From the NCBI GenBank assembly GCA_963728195.1, contig CAVSIX010000021.1, positions 1 to 64,000 of the forward strand: DNA of 64,000 nt, given 5' to 3'. Under the pieces are notes generated by a model. It saw only the letters and a program-made list of their open reading frames with translations. It did no database searches and was not told the origin of the DNA. Of the stretch, positions 8,901 to 17,800 are shown piece by piece (within the stretch, counting starts at the first letter, position 1; each line of letters starts with the position of its first letter). The translations under genes were made by a program, and so were the position numbers. This stretch comes from Sva-07 sp963728195. Its GTDB lineage: Bacteria; Actinomycetota; Acidimicrobiia; Acidimicrobiales; Ilumatobacteraceae.

Positions 8901-10029
8901 AGCGATCGAGCGCGACCAGCAGTTCTGCGCTCAGCCGCGGACGGTCGTCGGTTGCGATCGGCGGCGACCACCGACACGTGCCGCGACCAACGGTGACCGA
9001 CAATGCGTCGTCGCGCCCGCACCGACGCGACCACACGCTGCTGCCGTCGCCGTGGATCTGGTCGAGTGCGTCGACGATGCCGCGATGACGGCCACGATGG
9101 TCACGATCGGTAGCGACGTGCGCTGCCCGGAGGGTCTGTTCGAAGTCGGCGACGGCCCGGCGATGGGCGGTGTCGGCACGACGGCGATCGCGGCGGGCGA
9201 CGAGTGCGCCGACGGCCCAGGTCGCCAACGATGCGACGGCACCGACGGCGGCGAACATGGCGAAGAGCAGTTGCCCGAGCACCGCAGCGAGCACGCCGGC
9301 GCCGAGCGCTGCGATGCCCGCGCCGACCAGCGTGGTGAGCGGCGGAGCACGATGCTCGGTCGGCGGCTCGGGCACCTCGAGCAGGTCGGCCGACTGATCG
9401 CCCGGAGCGACCGGTCCGCGCCGCACCGTGCTTCGCCACGGGTCGCGTTCCGCGGGCACGATGCTGCCGGTCGGGGCGAGATCTGCATCAACGCTCGGAC
9501 GGAGCACGAGCCGGCTGTTGCCGATCGTGAGGCTGCCGGCGATCGGGTGGGCGGGGCGACACGGGTCGCCATCGATCGTGGCAGGGAAGGTGCCGGTCAG
9601 CTGCGTGAAGGTGACCGCCCCGTCCGCGGCAACGTCGACGACGCCGTGGTGCAACTCGACCGCCGGGTCGTCGACGCGGATCGCGGCGGTTGCCGCCCGC
9701 CCGAGGGTGTGCCGGCCGGGAGGCAGCGTGATCGACGGCGTACATGCCGGGCCGACCGAGACGGCGATCCGAACGCCGTCGCGTGACGGTTGCGGACCGA
9801 CGACCGGTGCGTCCGACCGTGCGACGGTCACGCTCGATCCGACCCGCAATCCCGTGCTGACGAGACGTTCGTGCGCATCGACCGGGCGTCCGTCGATCGC
9901 CAACGTCGTGGTCGGTGGAAGGTCGAGCGCCCGGGCCAGGTCGGCGACCGAATCGCTCGCAGCGTGGGGGTGGACGACGAGGCGCGCGCCGTCGGGACCG
10001 GTCGCCTCGCAGGTCGGGAGTTGCTCCAT
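5914..10029 (-). CDS. FHA-domain FtsK/SpoIIIE ATPase, EssC/EccC-like type VII secretion motor
   Basis: A 1371-residue protein from ATG 10029. Domains in order: a ubiquitin-like fold (about 1-70), an FHA-like domain (about 100-175), two membrane segments (about 230-280), then three P-loop modules. Module 1 is intact (GTTGSGKS at 640-647, Walker B VVVIDEF at 741-747, LLLATQRP sensor). Modules 2 (GALGSGTTT) and 3 (GGAARTGRS) are degenerate. FHA, two membrane helices and three ATPases match EssC/EccC coupling ATPases that drive WXG100 export. No EccB, EccD, EccE, mycosin or WXG100 gene is seen in the window, so the machinery would be elsewhere or absent. The open frame upstream of 10029 only translates the repeats. 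It heads an operon with the hydrolase and fur through ATGA/GTGA overlaps. Confidence 0.85.
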   Translation of the reverse strand: MEQLPTCEATGPDGARLVVHPHAASDSVADLARALDLPPTTTLAIDGRPVDAHERLVSTGLRVGSSVTVARSDAPVVGPQPSRDGVRIAVSVGPACTPSITLPPGRHTLGRAATAAIRVDDPAVELHHGVVDVAADGAVTFTQLTGTFPATIDGDPCRPAHPIAGSLTIGNSRLVLRPSVDADLAPTGSIVPAERDPWRSTVRRGPVAPGDQSADLLEVPEPPTEHRAPPLTTLVGAGIAALGAGVLAAVLGQLLFAMFAAVGAVASLATWAVGALVARRDRRRADTAHRRAVADFEQTLRAAHVATDRDHRGRHRGIVDALDQIHGDGSSVWSRRCGRDDALSVTVGRGTCRWSPPIATDDRPRLSAELLVALDRCERLVDVAVPLALEPSSIVAMHGAPTVVADLCRSIIVQLAAHYGPADWELQVVTSDPDEWSWVSWLPQTNHRPCLVDAADGVALAEAMENVDDDDGHRRRTVIVVDAPALLSARTGPLRRRLDRGDVCCIALVAPEVSVPAVVDRILEVGDTGAARWIETTGAPWTALDRDIVVAGISRSTAEAAARRLAPLLDPEDDDGTGGVPARVSLAELESTGADSATAIARRWKRAGPDPAPIALLGASADGIVDIDLVRDGPHGLVAGTTGSGKSELLRTLVVSWAAQSSPDHITMILVDYKGGSTFDACARLPHTVGVVTDLDDGLAERVLASLDAEVRRRERLLRAAHVDDLTAYRRTVESPLPRLVVVIDEFASLAKELPDFLGSLVSIAQRGRSLGVHLLLATQRPAGVVTDDIRANTNLRIALRLQDRSDADDVVGAATPSRFPVGVPGRAALRLGSEELVLFQTAESSSPPPKRRPRLWIEPVERSDPAGVRPEPSTVDEPSVLEQLVDSINQAAAMVAVATPHRPWIDALPCVVRQRDLAEVGDGVGLLDDPAEQCRRPLSWEPTEGTLLLVGALGSGTTTAASAVAASCLRRRTPEALHLYVIDARGDAAWTAFEASKHCGAVVRVPETERIIRLLARLAATIDRRSTDGTNEPVIVVVIDGFAAVRDALGDVAHGETARRLDRLLRDGPAVGIVAVVTTDGSSSAGLAVPRAATWVFHVGDAGVARTAGLRAPPVGAGVPGRLRIVESGLEGQVVFDLQPLGSGEHDDVVDVDGRAEPVDVLPDVVDADALDARFPPLCPSTQGDGRPVELLIGLGADDLEPAVVRVPVGDHIFVGGAARTGRSTALRQVEAAWRRAHPRGSVIHIDRGRPIGEADLAAIADQSAVLVVVDDAERVDDPDGVLARLLTRPGVTFAVAARLEAVRVAYGHWTRDVARSRCGLIMTSMGDVDGELLGATLPRRSMIPPRPGLAWIIDQDGHRLVQVAARMPP

Positions 10030-10080
10030 GCCCACCCAGTGGGCGCCCAGACCCCACTTCCGGAACCTCCGTTTCCCCGC

Positions 10081-10248
10081 CTCACCGATGAGCCAACCAA
10101 CCGCATACGGCGGTTTCACTCATCACAACCGGGCTTCCCGCCTCACCGATGAGCCAACCAACCGCATACGGCGGTTTCACTCATCACAACCAGTTTTCCC
10201 GCCCCACCGATGAGCCAACCAACCGCATACGGCGGTTTCACTCATCAC
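10081..10248. repeat. Three tandem 61-bp hairpin-forming repeats
   Basis: Units begin at 10081, 10142 and 10203, an exact 61-bp period. About 46 bases are near-identical and about 15 are variable in each unit. Each unit can fold: GATGAG pairs with CTCATC (10087-10092 with 10119-10124 in unit 1), and inside it CCGC pairs with GCGG (10101-10104 with 10110-10113). They lie just upstream of the EssC-like start on the minus strand and upstream of the divergent sigma-like gene. They could be regulator sites or leader-RNA structures. Confidence 0.85.
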
Positions 10249-10394
10249 GGGAACGCGCGAGGAGAAAATGGACGTTGAGCTGGGGCTGTGAGTCGGAACG
10301 GGATGCCGATCGGCGGGCTGTGAGGGCGCAGTTCCGGGAAACTTCGCGGCAGGGAGGCGAGCGGTGAGGCCTGCGGTGAGGGTGTGCGTTCACG
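10249..10394. other. Intergenic region, divergent promoters expected
   Basis: Non-coding stretch between the tandem repeats and the sigma-like gene. It must hold the promoter of the rightward gene and possibly that of the leftward EssC-like operon. I see no clear -35/-10 pair. A purine-rich GGTGAGG at about 10375-10381 is a weak ribosome-binding-site candidate for the rightward gene. Confidence 0.4.
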
Positions 10395-11192
10395 GTGGCG
10401 GCCATGACCATGACATCTTGGATTCCATCCCACCGACCGGCCGCCTTCGGCAGCCCCGAACGCTCGAACCTGCCCGAACGCCTCGACGTCGAATGGGCCC
10501 ACCTGCGCACCTCCCGCCGAGCGTTGCGCGCCGCCCGATCCTGGGCATCGCGCTACCCGGACCATCCGCTGGGCACCGTCGTCGCCGATGTCACCGACCT
10601 CGAGGAGATCCGACGGGCCGCGCAGCGACGCGACGACGCCGAGCGCGCCGATGATGCGGTCCTGCTCGCCCTCGTCGAACTGTCACGCGACGACGAACTC
10701 GCCGGCCGGATCGTCCTCCAGCACCTGTTGCCGGCCTTGCTGTCCAACGCACGCCGCTACCGTTCGTTCAAGAATCGAACCGACCCGGTCGCACAGGTGA
10801 TTCCGGCCGCATGGCTGGCGATCCGCAGCTACGACGTCGAACGGCGACGCCACCATGTCGCGTCGTCGCTGATCTCCGACGCCGTGTTCCAAGCGTTTCG
10901 TCGACCATTGCGGGTCCGTTCGGCAACTGAACAGGTGACCTCACCGACGGCATTCGCCGCGACCCCGTGTGAGGATGGTCCGGCCACTGCGCTCGACGAG
11001 TTCGTCACGATGCTGCGCGATGCCGGACGCGCCGGCGTCTCGACCACCGACCTCGACCTCTTGCGACAGCTCGTGCGTGTGGGCTCACCGAGCATCGTCG
11101 CGCGGGAGCGCAGCGTGACGCCGCGGACGATCCGCAATCATCGCGATCGCGCCGTCGACCACGTCCGCACCGCACTCGCGGTCGCTGCGTGA
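10395..11192 (+). CDS. Sigma-factor-like regulatory protein
   Basis: A 265-residue protein. The middle part (ELAGRIVLQHLLPALLSNARR, then AAWLAIRSYDVERRRHHVAS) resembles the degenerate region-2-like domain of an actinobacterial sigma-70-related family. The last 30 residues form a helix-turn-helix (SIVARERSVTPRTIRNHRDRAVDHVR) like sigma region 4. It could be a divergent sigma factor or a DNA-binding regulator. The GTG at 10395 gives the longest product; in-frame ATGs at 10404 and 10410 are alternatives. It is divergent from the EssC-like operon across the 61-bp repeats, so it is a candidate controller of it. Confidence 0.7.
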   Translation: MAAMTMTSWIPSHRPAAFGSPERSNLPERLDVEWAHLRTSRRALRAARSWASRYPDHPLGTVVADVTDLEEIRRAAQRRDDAERADDAVLLALVELSRDDELAGRIVLQHLLPALLSNARRYRSFKNRTDPVAQVIPAAWLAIRSYDVERRRHHVASSLISDAVFQAFRRPLRVRSATEQVTSPTAFAATPCEDGPATALDEFVTMLRDAGRAGVSTTDLDLLRQLVRVGSPSIVARERSVTPRTIRNHRDRAVDHVRTALAVAA

Positions 11193-11207
11193 GAGCCGAA
11201 CGAGCGG

Positions 11208-11984
11208 TCAGGCGCGCTGGGTGAAGTTCGGATGCCGCTTGTCGAGGAACGCCCGGAAGCCCTCCTGGGCGTCGTCGAGCATCGCAGCGCTCGCCATCGC
11301 GTCGATCGCCACCTCGTAGGCATCGGGCTGGTCGAGGCCGACCTGCGCGTAGAAGCTGCGTTTGCCGAGCGACTTCGACAGCGCGCTGCCGCGGGTGGCA
11401 CGTCCGATCAGGTCGGCGACAGCTGCGTCGAGTTGATCGTCGGGCACCGCGCGGTTGATCAGTCCCCAGTCGGCCGCTGTCGCCGCGTCGATCGGGTCGC
11501 CGGTCAGGGCCATCTCGAGCGCTCGCTTGCGCCCGATGTTGCGCGAGACGGCGACCAACGGCGTGTGGCAGAACAGCCCGCCCCTGCCGCCGGGGATCGC
11601 GAACGCAGCGGACTCTGCGGCGATCGCCAGATCGCAGGTCGCCACGAGCTGACAGCCAGCCGCGGTGGCGAGCGCATGCACACGAGCGATCACCGGCTGG
11701 GGGATCCCCTGCACGGTGTCCATCATGTCGGTGCACACCTCGAACAGGCGGCGGGCGTCGTCGAGGCTCGCGTCGACCATGTCGCCGAAGTTGTGGCCAG
11801 CGGAGAACACCGGACCGTTCGCAGCGAGCACCACGCCGAGAGTGTCGGTGGCGCCGACCTCCTGCAGCGTCTCGGTCAGTTCGATCATCACGTCGAGCGC
11901 GAGCGCGTTGCGCTTCTCGGGCCGGTTCAGCGTGATGGTGGTGATGTCGCCGACGCGGTCGACCAACAAATGCGAGTACGTCAT
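11208..11984 (-). CDS. Enoyl-CoA hydratase/isomerase family protein (ECHDC3-like)
   Basis: A 258-residue crotonase-fold protein. The oxyanion-hole segments are present (FSAGHNFGDM and the ATAAGCQLVATCDLAIA loop). The usual second catalytic-Glu segment reads IPGGRGGLFCHTPLVAVSR, with no Glu, as in ECHDC3-type members. Hydratase activity is therefore doubtful, and hydrolase, isomerase or scaffold roles are possible. I took the ATG at 11984 (MTYSHLLV), where the crotonase fold begins; the open frame to 12059 runs into the divergent oxidoreductase gene. The two genes are divergent with about 39 bp between starts. Confidence 0.9.
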   Translation of the reverse strand: MTYSHLLVDRVGDITTITLNRPEKRNALALDVMIELTETLQEVGATDTLGVVLAANGPVFSAGHNFGDMVDASLDDARRLFEVCTDMMDTVQGIPQPVIARVHALATAAGCQLVATCDLAIAAESAAFAIPGGRGGLFCHTPLVAVSRNIGRKRALEMALTGDPIDAATAADWGLINRAVPDDQLDAAVADLIGRATRGSALSKSLGKRSFYAQVGLDQPDAYEVAIDAMASAAMLDDAQEGFRAFLDKRHPNFTQRA

Positions 11985-12023
11985 GGGTCGAGTCTCGCGC
12001 CCGGCGAACCGTATGGTCGCCCC

Positions 12024-12890
12024 ATGAAGTTCGGAATCATGTTCGCCAACACCGGCCACGGCTCGTCACCCGAGGGAGCGACCGCTGTGGCCACCGCCGC
12101 CGAAGCCGGAGGATTCGAAGCGATCTGGACCGTCGAGCACGTCGTCGTGCCGTCGGGCTACGAGTCGAAGTACCCGTACGACCCGAGCGGGAAGATGGCC
12201 GGCGGCGCCGAGGAGTTCGACCTGCCCGACCCCTTGATCTGGCTCACATGGGTGGCCGCGCACACCACGCGCATCAAGCTCGCCACCGGCATCTTGATCG
12301 TGCCGCAACGCAACCCCGTGATCACCGCCAAGGAGTTGGCGACGCTCGACCACCTCTCGGGCGGGCGCATGGTGCTCGGCGTCGGCGCCGGTTGGTTGGC
12401 CGAGGAGTTCGCCGCGCTCTCCGTGCCATTCCACGATCGCGGCAAGCGCCTCGACGAGTACATCGCCGTGATGCGAGCGCTGTGGTCCGGCGAGAAGACG
12501 ACGTTCTCGGGCGACTACTTCGACTTCGAGAACTGCATCTCGCTGCCGCGACCGGCCAACGGCACGATCCCGGTGATCGTCGGCGGCCACAGCACCGCGG
12601 CGGCCAAGCGAGCTGGTCGAATCGGCGACGGCTTCTTCCCCGGCAGCGCGTCGGCGACCGAGATCGGCGAGTTGATCACCCTGGTTCGCCAGACCGCCGA
12701 GGACCATGGCCGTGATCCCGACTCGATCGAGATGATCGCCGGCGCCGGTGCGCCTCCGGGCCCGAAGCTCGACGCCCGGATCGAAGAACTCGCAGCGATC
12801 GGCGTGAACCAGGCGATCGTGCCGACGTTCCGGCCCGATGCGCTCGCCGAGATCGGTCAATCGCTCAACGCGACCTACGCGCAGGCCTGA
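12024..12890 (+). CDS. LLM-class F420-dependent oxidoreductase
   Basis: A 288-residue luciferase-like monooxygenase-fold protein beginning MKFGIMFANTG, the normal first strand of the TIM barrel. Motifs for this class include FEAIWTVEHVVVP, TGILIVPQRNPVITAKELATLDHLSGGR and GVGAGWLAEEF. In actinobacteria these proteins mostly use reduced F420 rather than FMN, which fits the fbiC gene in this window, but the cofactor is inferred. Substrate unknown. The ATG at 12024 is chosen by homology; the open frame upstream is antisense to the crotonase gene. Confidence 0.9.
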   Translation: MKFGIMFANTGHGSSPEGATAVATAAEAGGFEAIWTVEHVVVPSGYESKYPYDPSGKMAGGAEEFDLPDPLIWLTWVAAHTTRIKLATGILIVPQRNPVITAKELATLDHLSGGRMVLGVGAGWLAEEFAALSVPFHDRGKRLDEYIAVMRALWSGEKTTFSGDYFDFENCISLPRPANGTIPVIVGGHSTAAAKRAGRIGDGFFPGSASATEIGELITLVRQTAEDHGRDPDSIEMIAGAGAPPGPKLDARIEELAAIGVNQAIVPTFRPDALAEIGQSLNATYAQA

Positions 12891-12924
12891 GCATCGCCGG
12901 CGCTTGCGCCGGTACGGTGCGGGG

Positions 12925-13569
12925 ATGGCCAGTGACACGATTCCTGCCCGCCGCGAACGCGATGCACTCTGCGACCTGTTCGTCGAGCTCGGTCCCGATC
13001 AGCCGACGTTGTGCGGCGACTGGACGACTCGCGATCTCGCCGCCCATCTCGTGGTGCGCGAGCGGCGGCCCGACGCGGCGATCGGGATCGTGATCTCGAA
13101 GGCCGCTGGCTACACCGACAGGGTCCAGTCGGGCGTCGCCACAAACGAGTGGAGCGAACTCGTCGACACGGTCCGCTCCGGCCCGCCGATCTGGTCGCCC
13201 ACGAAGATCGAGAAGATCGACGCGCTCGCCAACACCGTCGAATTCTTCGTGCACCTCGAAGACGTCCGTCGCGCCCAGCCGACCTGGGAGCCGCGTGAAC
13301 TCGACGCCGACCTCGTCGACGCCCTGTACGGGGTCCTCGCGAAGATGGCCAAGCGACTGGTGAAGAACTCGCCCGTCGGCATCGTCCTCGAACCCGACGA
13401 CGACCACCAACCGATCGTCGCGAAATTGGCAGAACCATCGGTCACCGTGCGCGGACCGGTCGGCGAGCTCGTGATGTTCGTCTACGGACGCCAGTCCCAC
13501 AGCCGAGTCGAGCTGTTCGGCGATGACGACTCGGTGACCGTCGTGAACACGGCGTCGTTCGGAATCTGA
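12925..13569 (+). CDS. TIGR03085 family metal-binding protein (DinB/maleylpyruvate-isomerase-like)
   Basis: A 214-residue protein. The N-terminal TLCGDWTTRDLAAHLVVRERRPD block is the four-helix-bundle start shared by TIGR03085 and the mycothiol-dependent maleylpyruvate isomerase-like family, whose His residues bind a divalent metal. A second block, TVEFFVHLEDVRRAQP, supplies a further His. The family is found mainly in actinobacteria with no assigned reaction; mycothiol-linked transfer or isomerisation is the usual guess. ATG at 12925. It is followed after 10 bp by the SDR gene, so they are probably co-transcribed. Confidence 0.85.
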   Translation: MASDTIPARRERDALCDLFVELGPDQPTLCGDWTTRDLAAHLVVRERRPDAAIGIVISKAAGYTDRVQSGVATNEWSELVDTVRSGPPIWSPTKIEKIDALANTVEFFVHLEDVRRAQPTWEPRELDADLVDALYGVLAKMAKRLVKNSPVGIVLEPDDDHQPIVAKLAEPSVTVRGPVGELVMFVYGRQSHSRVELFGDDDSVTVVNTASFGI

Positions 13570-13579
13570 GCGTTCGATC

Positions 13580-14242
13580 GTGCCCTCACGTGATCTGAAC
13601 GGAGCGGTCGTCGCGGTCGTCGGCTCCAACGGCGGGCTCGGTCGCGAGATCGCCACCGCGTTGGTCAGCCGGGGCGCCACCGTCGTGCGCTGCACCCGCT
13701 CGGGCGGCGCCGACAGCGACGTCACCATCGATCTACGCGATGCCCGGGCCGGCGACGCGCTCGTCGACCACGTCAATGCGACATCCGGACATCTCGATGG
13801 CGTCGTCGTAGCGGCGGGCATCGTGGCGTTCGGCGACCTGGTCGACACCGACGACGTCGTGATCGAGGAACTGTTCCTCACGAACGCGATGGGCCCGATG
13901 TGGTTGGCCAAACGTGTCGCTCCAGCACTCGCGTCGTCGCAGGGATTCTTCGTCAACCTGTCCGGGGTCGTCGCCGAGACACCGATGCCGGGCATGGCCG
14001 CCTACTCGGCGTCGAAGGCCGCCGCCGCGTCAGCGACCGAGGCGATCCGACGCGAGTTTCGCCGGATGAAGGTGACGGTGATCGACGTCCGCCCGCCGCA
14101 CACCGAGACCGGTCTGGCGACGCGTCCACTGGCCGGCGCGGCACCAACGATGCCCGCAGGGCTCGAGCCGGCTGCCGTCGCCCGACGCGTGATCACCGCC
14201 ATCGAGCATGGCGACACCGCCGTCGCGTCGACGGACTTCTGA
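13580..14242 (+). CDS. Short-chain dehydrogenase/reductase (SDR)
   Basis: A 220-residue SDR with the Rossmann glycine motif GSNGGLG at 15-21 (a variant of TGxxxGxG) and the catalytic S128, Y142 and K146 (YSASK). It lacks the usual 20-30 residue C-terminal part and is short for the family. The substrate is not predictable. The GTG start at 13580 is the first in frame and lies 10 bp after the TIGR03085 gene. It converges with the TetR gene, whose stop is 15 bp away. Confidence 0.87.
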   Translation: MPSRDLNGAVVAVVGSNGGLGREIATALVSRGATVVRCTRSGGADSDVTIDLRDARAGDALVDHVNATSGHLDGVVVAAGIVAFGDLVDTDDVVIEELFLTNAMGPMWLAKRVAPALASSQGFFVNLSGVVAETPMPGMAAYSASKAAAASATEAIRREFRRMKVTVIDVRPPHTETGLATRPLAGAAPTMPAGLEPAAVARRVITAIEHGDTAVASTDF

Positions 14243-14257
14243 CCTGAGACTGCGCTG

Positions 14258-14857
14258 TCAGTCGGCGGCGAGGTGCGCACGGATGTGGCGTGCGAGCACT
14301 CGCGTGATTGCCGCATCGTCCATCGCGTCGTGGTTGGCCAAGTAGTCGAGCGCCTCGAACTGGAACACCACGTCGAGCACCGCCAGGACCAGCGTGCGAT
14401 CGCTCTCGGACAACACCGACAGTTCGGGGTCGAGCTGCTGTGCCAACTGCTCACGCAGATAGTCGCGGACCCGGTCGTAGCCCTCGGCAACCGCGGGCTC
14501 GTTCGCACGGAGGTGGACCGCGGCACGCGTCAACGGAGCGAGCTGGCGGTACGCAGTGAGCCGAACCGAGATCAGGCGATCGATGCGGTCGTCGAGCGGA
14601 CCCTCGCCGAGCTGTTCGATGTCGAAGATGGGCCACATGTCGCCCATCACGCGGGCAATCGCCGACAACATCAGATCGGTTCGGTCGTCGAAGTAGCGGT
14701 ACACCGACCGGTACGACACGCCGGCTCGCTCGGCGATGTCCTCGATCGGCGGCTCGGCGCGGCCTTCGCCGGCCATCTCGATCAGGGCGTCGAGCACGGC
14801 ATCCTTGTTGCGGTTGCGACGGGCGGTGCGCCCATCGACTGCGTCCACAGTCGGCAT
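14258..14857 (-). CDS. TetR-family transcriptional regulator
   Basis: A 199-residue regulator. The N-terminal three-helix DNA-binding domain includes PPIEDIAERAGVSYRSVYRYFDDRTDLM, the canonical TetR recognition-helix signature. The C-terminal ligand-binding and dimerisation region is diverged. I chose the ATG at 14857 (MPTVDAVDG); a TTG at 14872 would add five residues. It starts 17 bp downstream of the SARP-type regulator gene on the same strand and is probably in its transcript. Its target may be the convergent SDR or the upstream genes, but no operator is evident. Confidence 0.9.
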   Translation of the reverse strand: MPTVDAVDGRTARRNRNKDAVLDALIEMAGEGRAEPPIEDIAERAGVSYRSVYRYFDDRTDLMLSAIARVMGDMWPIFDIEQLGEGPLDDRIDRLISVRLTAYRQLAPLTRAAVHLRANEPAVAEGYDRVRDYLREQLAQQLDPELSVLSESDRTLVLAVLDVVFQFEALDYLANHDAMDDAAITRVLARHIRAHLAAD

Positions 14858-14874
14858 TGACAAATCGTACAACT

Positions 14875-17800
14875 TCAGGACGCGGTGCGCGGTCGCACCC
14901 CGAGAGCCTCCACTGAATCCTGGTACGAACGGCGCGCCCGCTCGAGGACGCGGCCACTCCCGGAACGTTCCAAGACCTCGAGAAGCCCCAGGTGAGCGTC
15001 ATCGTCGTAACGATCGAGCTCGATCAGACGGCGATACGCCTCGACGGCGGTCAAGTCGTCGAGATCGCGGACCGCCCGGTCGGCGACGACTCGATACAGC
15101 CTGGCAGCGACGTCGCCGACAGCGACACGTGTGGGCTCGGCCCAGTCGGCGTAGGGCTCCTCGGCGAATGCCTCACCTCGATAGCTGTTCGCCAGCGCAA
15201 GGAGGTCCCGGGTCGACATCTCACCGATCGAATCGAGCGCCTGGCGCGCCGCGGCCATGAACTCCTCGACGTCGATGCGGACGACATCGTCTCGCAGACG
15301 CACACGACCCGCGCGCGACTCGATCAGCTCGTCGACGTTGAACTCGCGGGCGGGGTCGAGCGCACGTCGAACGGTCGACACGGCGACGTCGAGTCGGTTG
15401 CGCGTGCGATCCGGATCGTCGTCGGGCCACAGCAGTTCGACGAGTTGCTCGCGGTGGATCGACTGACCTCGACGAGCAACGAGAATCATCAGCAACTGCC
15501 TCGCCTTTCGCGACGACCAGCCAGCCAGTTCGCCGTCGGCGCTGCGTACCTCGAGGCCACCGAGCACGGCGATCGACGGAGCGCGACGCTCGGTCGGTGC
15601 GTGGTGTTCACGTGGCGCCAGCTCGAGCTCGAACCGTTCACGGAGCTCGTGCGCCCGTGACACGAAGGCCGTCAGACCGAGATCTTGCGCAGTCGTCAGC
15701 GCTTCGTGCAAGACCAAGGCGATCTCGTCATGATCAGGGTTCGGTGCATCGCCGAGCGCTTCGACGAGGTCGAGCTGTGCTTCCACGAGCCAGGGACGAG
15801 CGCCGACCCGACTGGTGACGTCGACCCCACGTCGCAGGAAGTGCACCCCTTCGTCGTGTCGTCCGAGCGCCCGGGCGATCAGACCGAGGAGTCGGGCGAC
15901 CGAACCCCACAGCGCCGCACCCATGCCGATCGGGACGATCCGATCGGGGTAGGGCAGCAGCATCTCGCGAACCGCCACCATCCGGGCGACGTCGCCGACG
16001 ATGACCGCTGCCTCGCCGTGCGACACCATCGTGAGCAGCCAGTACTGGCCCTCCACCACCTCGTCGAGCGGTGGCAGCGCCGCGAGGGCGCCGCGGGCGG
16101 CATCGAGGCGGCCGTGACGGGCCCACACGTATGCCATCACCGCTGACCACAGCGGCTCGTTCGGCTCGGCGGCACGCCGTTCGAGGTAGAGCGGTTCCAT
16201 CTCGATGAGGCGGCCCTCGATCCAGCGGACGATGCCCAGCTGCCCGCCGAACACCCCGATGCCGTCGGGATCTTCCAGCTGGAGCGACAGATCGAAGCAG
16301 GCATGCGCCAACTCTTCGCCCTCGGTGACGCGCCCGTCGAGCAATGCGCGCATACAGCGGAACCAGAGCGAATGACGCATGGCTCGAACGTCGCCGAGCG
16401 TGTCCAGCACTTTGAGCTGAACGGCCAGTTCGTGGTCGAGGCCGCGCAGGTCGCCGCGCTCGAGCAGCGCCCCCATCAGGAGGAACCGTCCCTGCACCAA
16501 CAGCCCGGGTTCACCGGTGTCGTGGGCGATGGCGATCATCTGGCGCGCCGTGTCGATGCGACTCGCCAGCGTCGATGGCCCGAGCGCCGAGATCTGGCCG
16601 GCGAGCAGGACGAACCCGAGCGTTGCGTGGTCGTCGAGCCTGTCCGCAATCTCCTTGGCCTCGACGTACGCACTCCGCGACTCGACGGGATCGGTGACGA
16701 CCAGTTTCAGGGACAGGTTGGCGAGCAAGCGGGCTCGCAGCATCGACGGCCACGACGGCTGGGCGTCGAGCGCGATCTGAGTGCGCTGCGCCTCGACATC
16801 GGAGATGTCACTGGTGAAGTAGTACCGAATGCCACTGCGCAGCGCTGCACGCCCCAAGGCCTCGTGATCGCCGAGCGCGGTCGCCAGTTCCCATGCTTCG
16901 TCGAACGCCCGGTCGGAGTCGGCCAGCCGGTTGGCGCGTCGGGCGGTGTCGCCGAGCTCGAGCAGGAGTGTGAGGTGGGCTCGCTCGTCGTGATCGTCGT
17001 CGAGGAGGAGCGCGGCGATTGCGCGTCCGAGCATGTCGGCGGCGTCCTCGTAGGCCATCGTGCCGGATGCGGAGACGGCCGCCGCTCGGGCCGCCTCGAT
17101 CCCGACGGCTCGGTGTGCGGGGCCGGCTGCCAGGAGATGAACGGCCAACTCGGTCTCACTTCCGGCGATGCCGCTGACGAACTCGGCCGCTGCGGCGTGG
17201 AGTTCCTCGCGCCGTGGCTCGTCGAGTCGTTCGAGTGCTGCCTCGGCGATGAGCGTGTGGGCGATCAGCGGCCCGTCACCGTCGTCGACGACGAGGTCGG
17301 CCGCGGCGGCGTCGGCGAGCAGCGCACCGACCGCGGCGCGTTCGATCTCCGCAACTGCGGCCACCGCGTCAGGTGTCACCTCTGGGCCCAGCACTGCCAT
17401 GATCGCGAGCAGGTCGGCGATGGCTGGATCGACGGCGTCGAGCCGGCGGCGCACCACGTCGCGCAGCGAGCCGTCGAACGCTTCGTCATCCGGTGACAGG
17501 CGGGCAACTTCGTTGACGAACAGCGGGTTGCCACCCGTGGCCGCGTGGACCCGACGAGCCGACAGTTCGTTCGAGATGAGATCGGTGACCTCGCCGACAC
17601 CCAAGCCCTGGAGCTCCAGGGTTCCGACTCGTTGGCCGAGCGCGTCGAGTTGCGTCGCGATGTCGTGACGCTCGATCGCCGGCGAGCGATGCGTGCCGAT
17701 GATCAACACCGGCAGCGATGCGATTCGATCGTCGATGTATCGGAGCAGGCCCGCCGAGGCAGCGTCGGCGTGATGCAGGTCGTCGAACACGATCACGAGG

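Noticed and set aside
10081..10248. CRISPR array
   Set aside because: Only three units of 61 bp with short variable parts and near-identical long repeats; no spacers of uniform length or cas genes.
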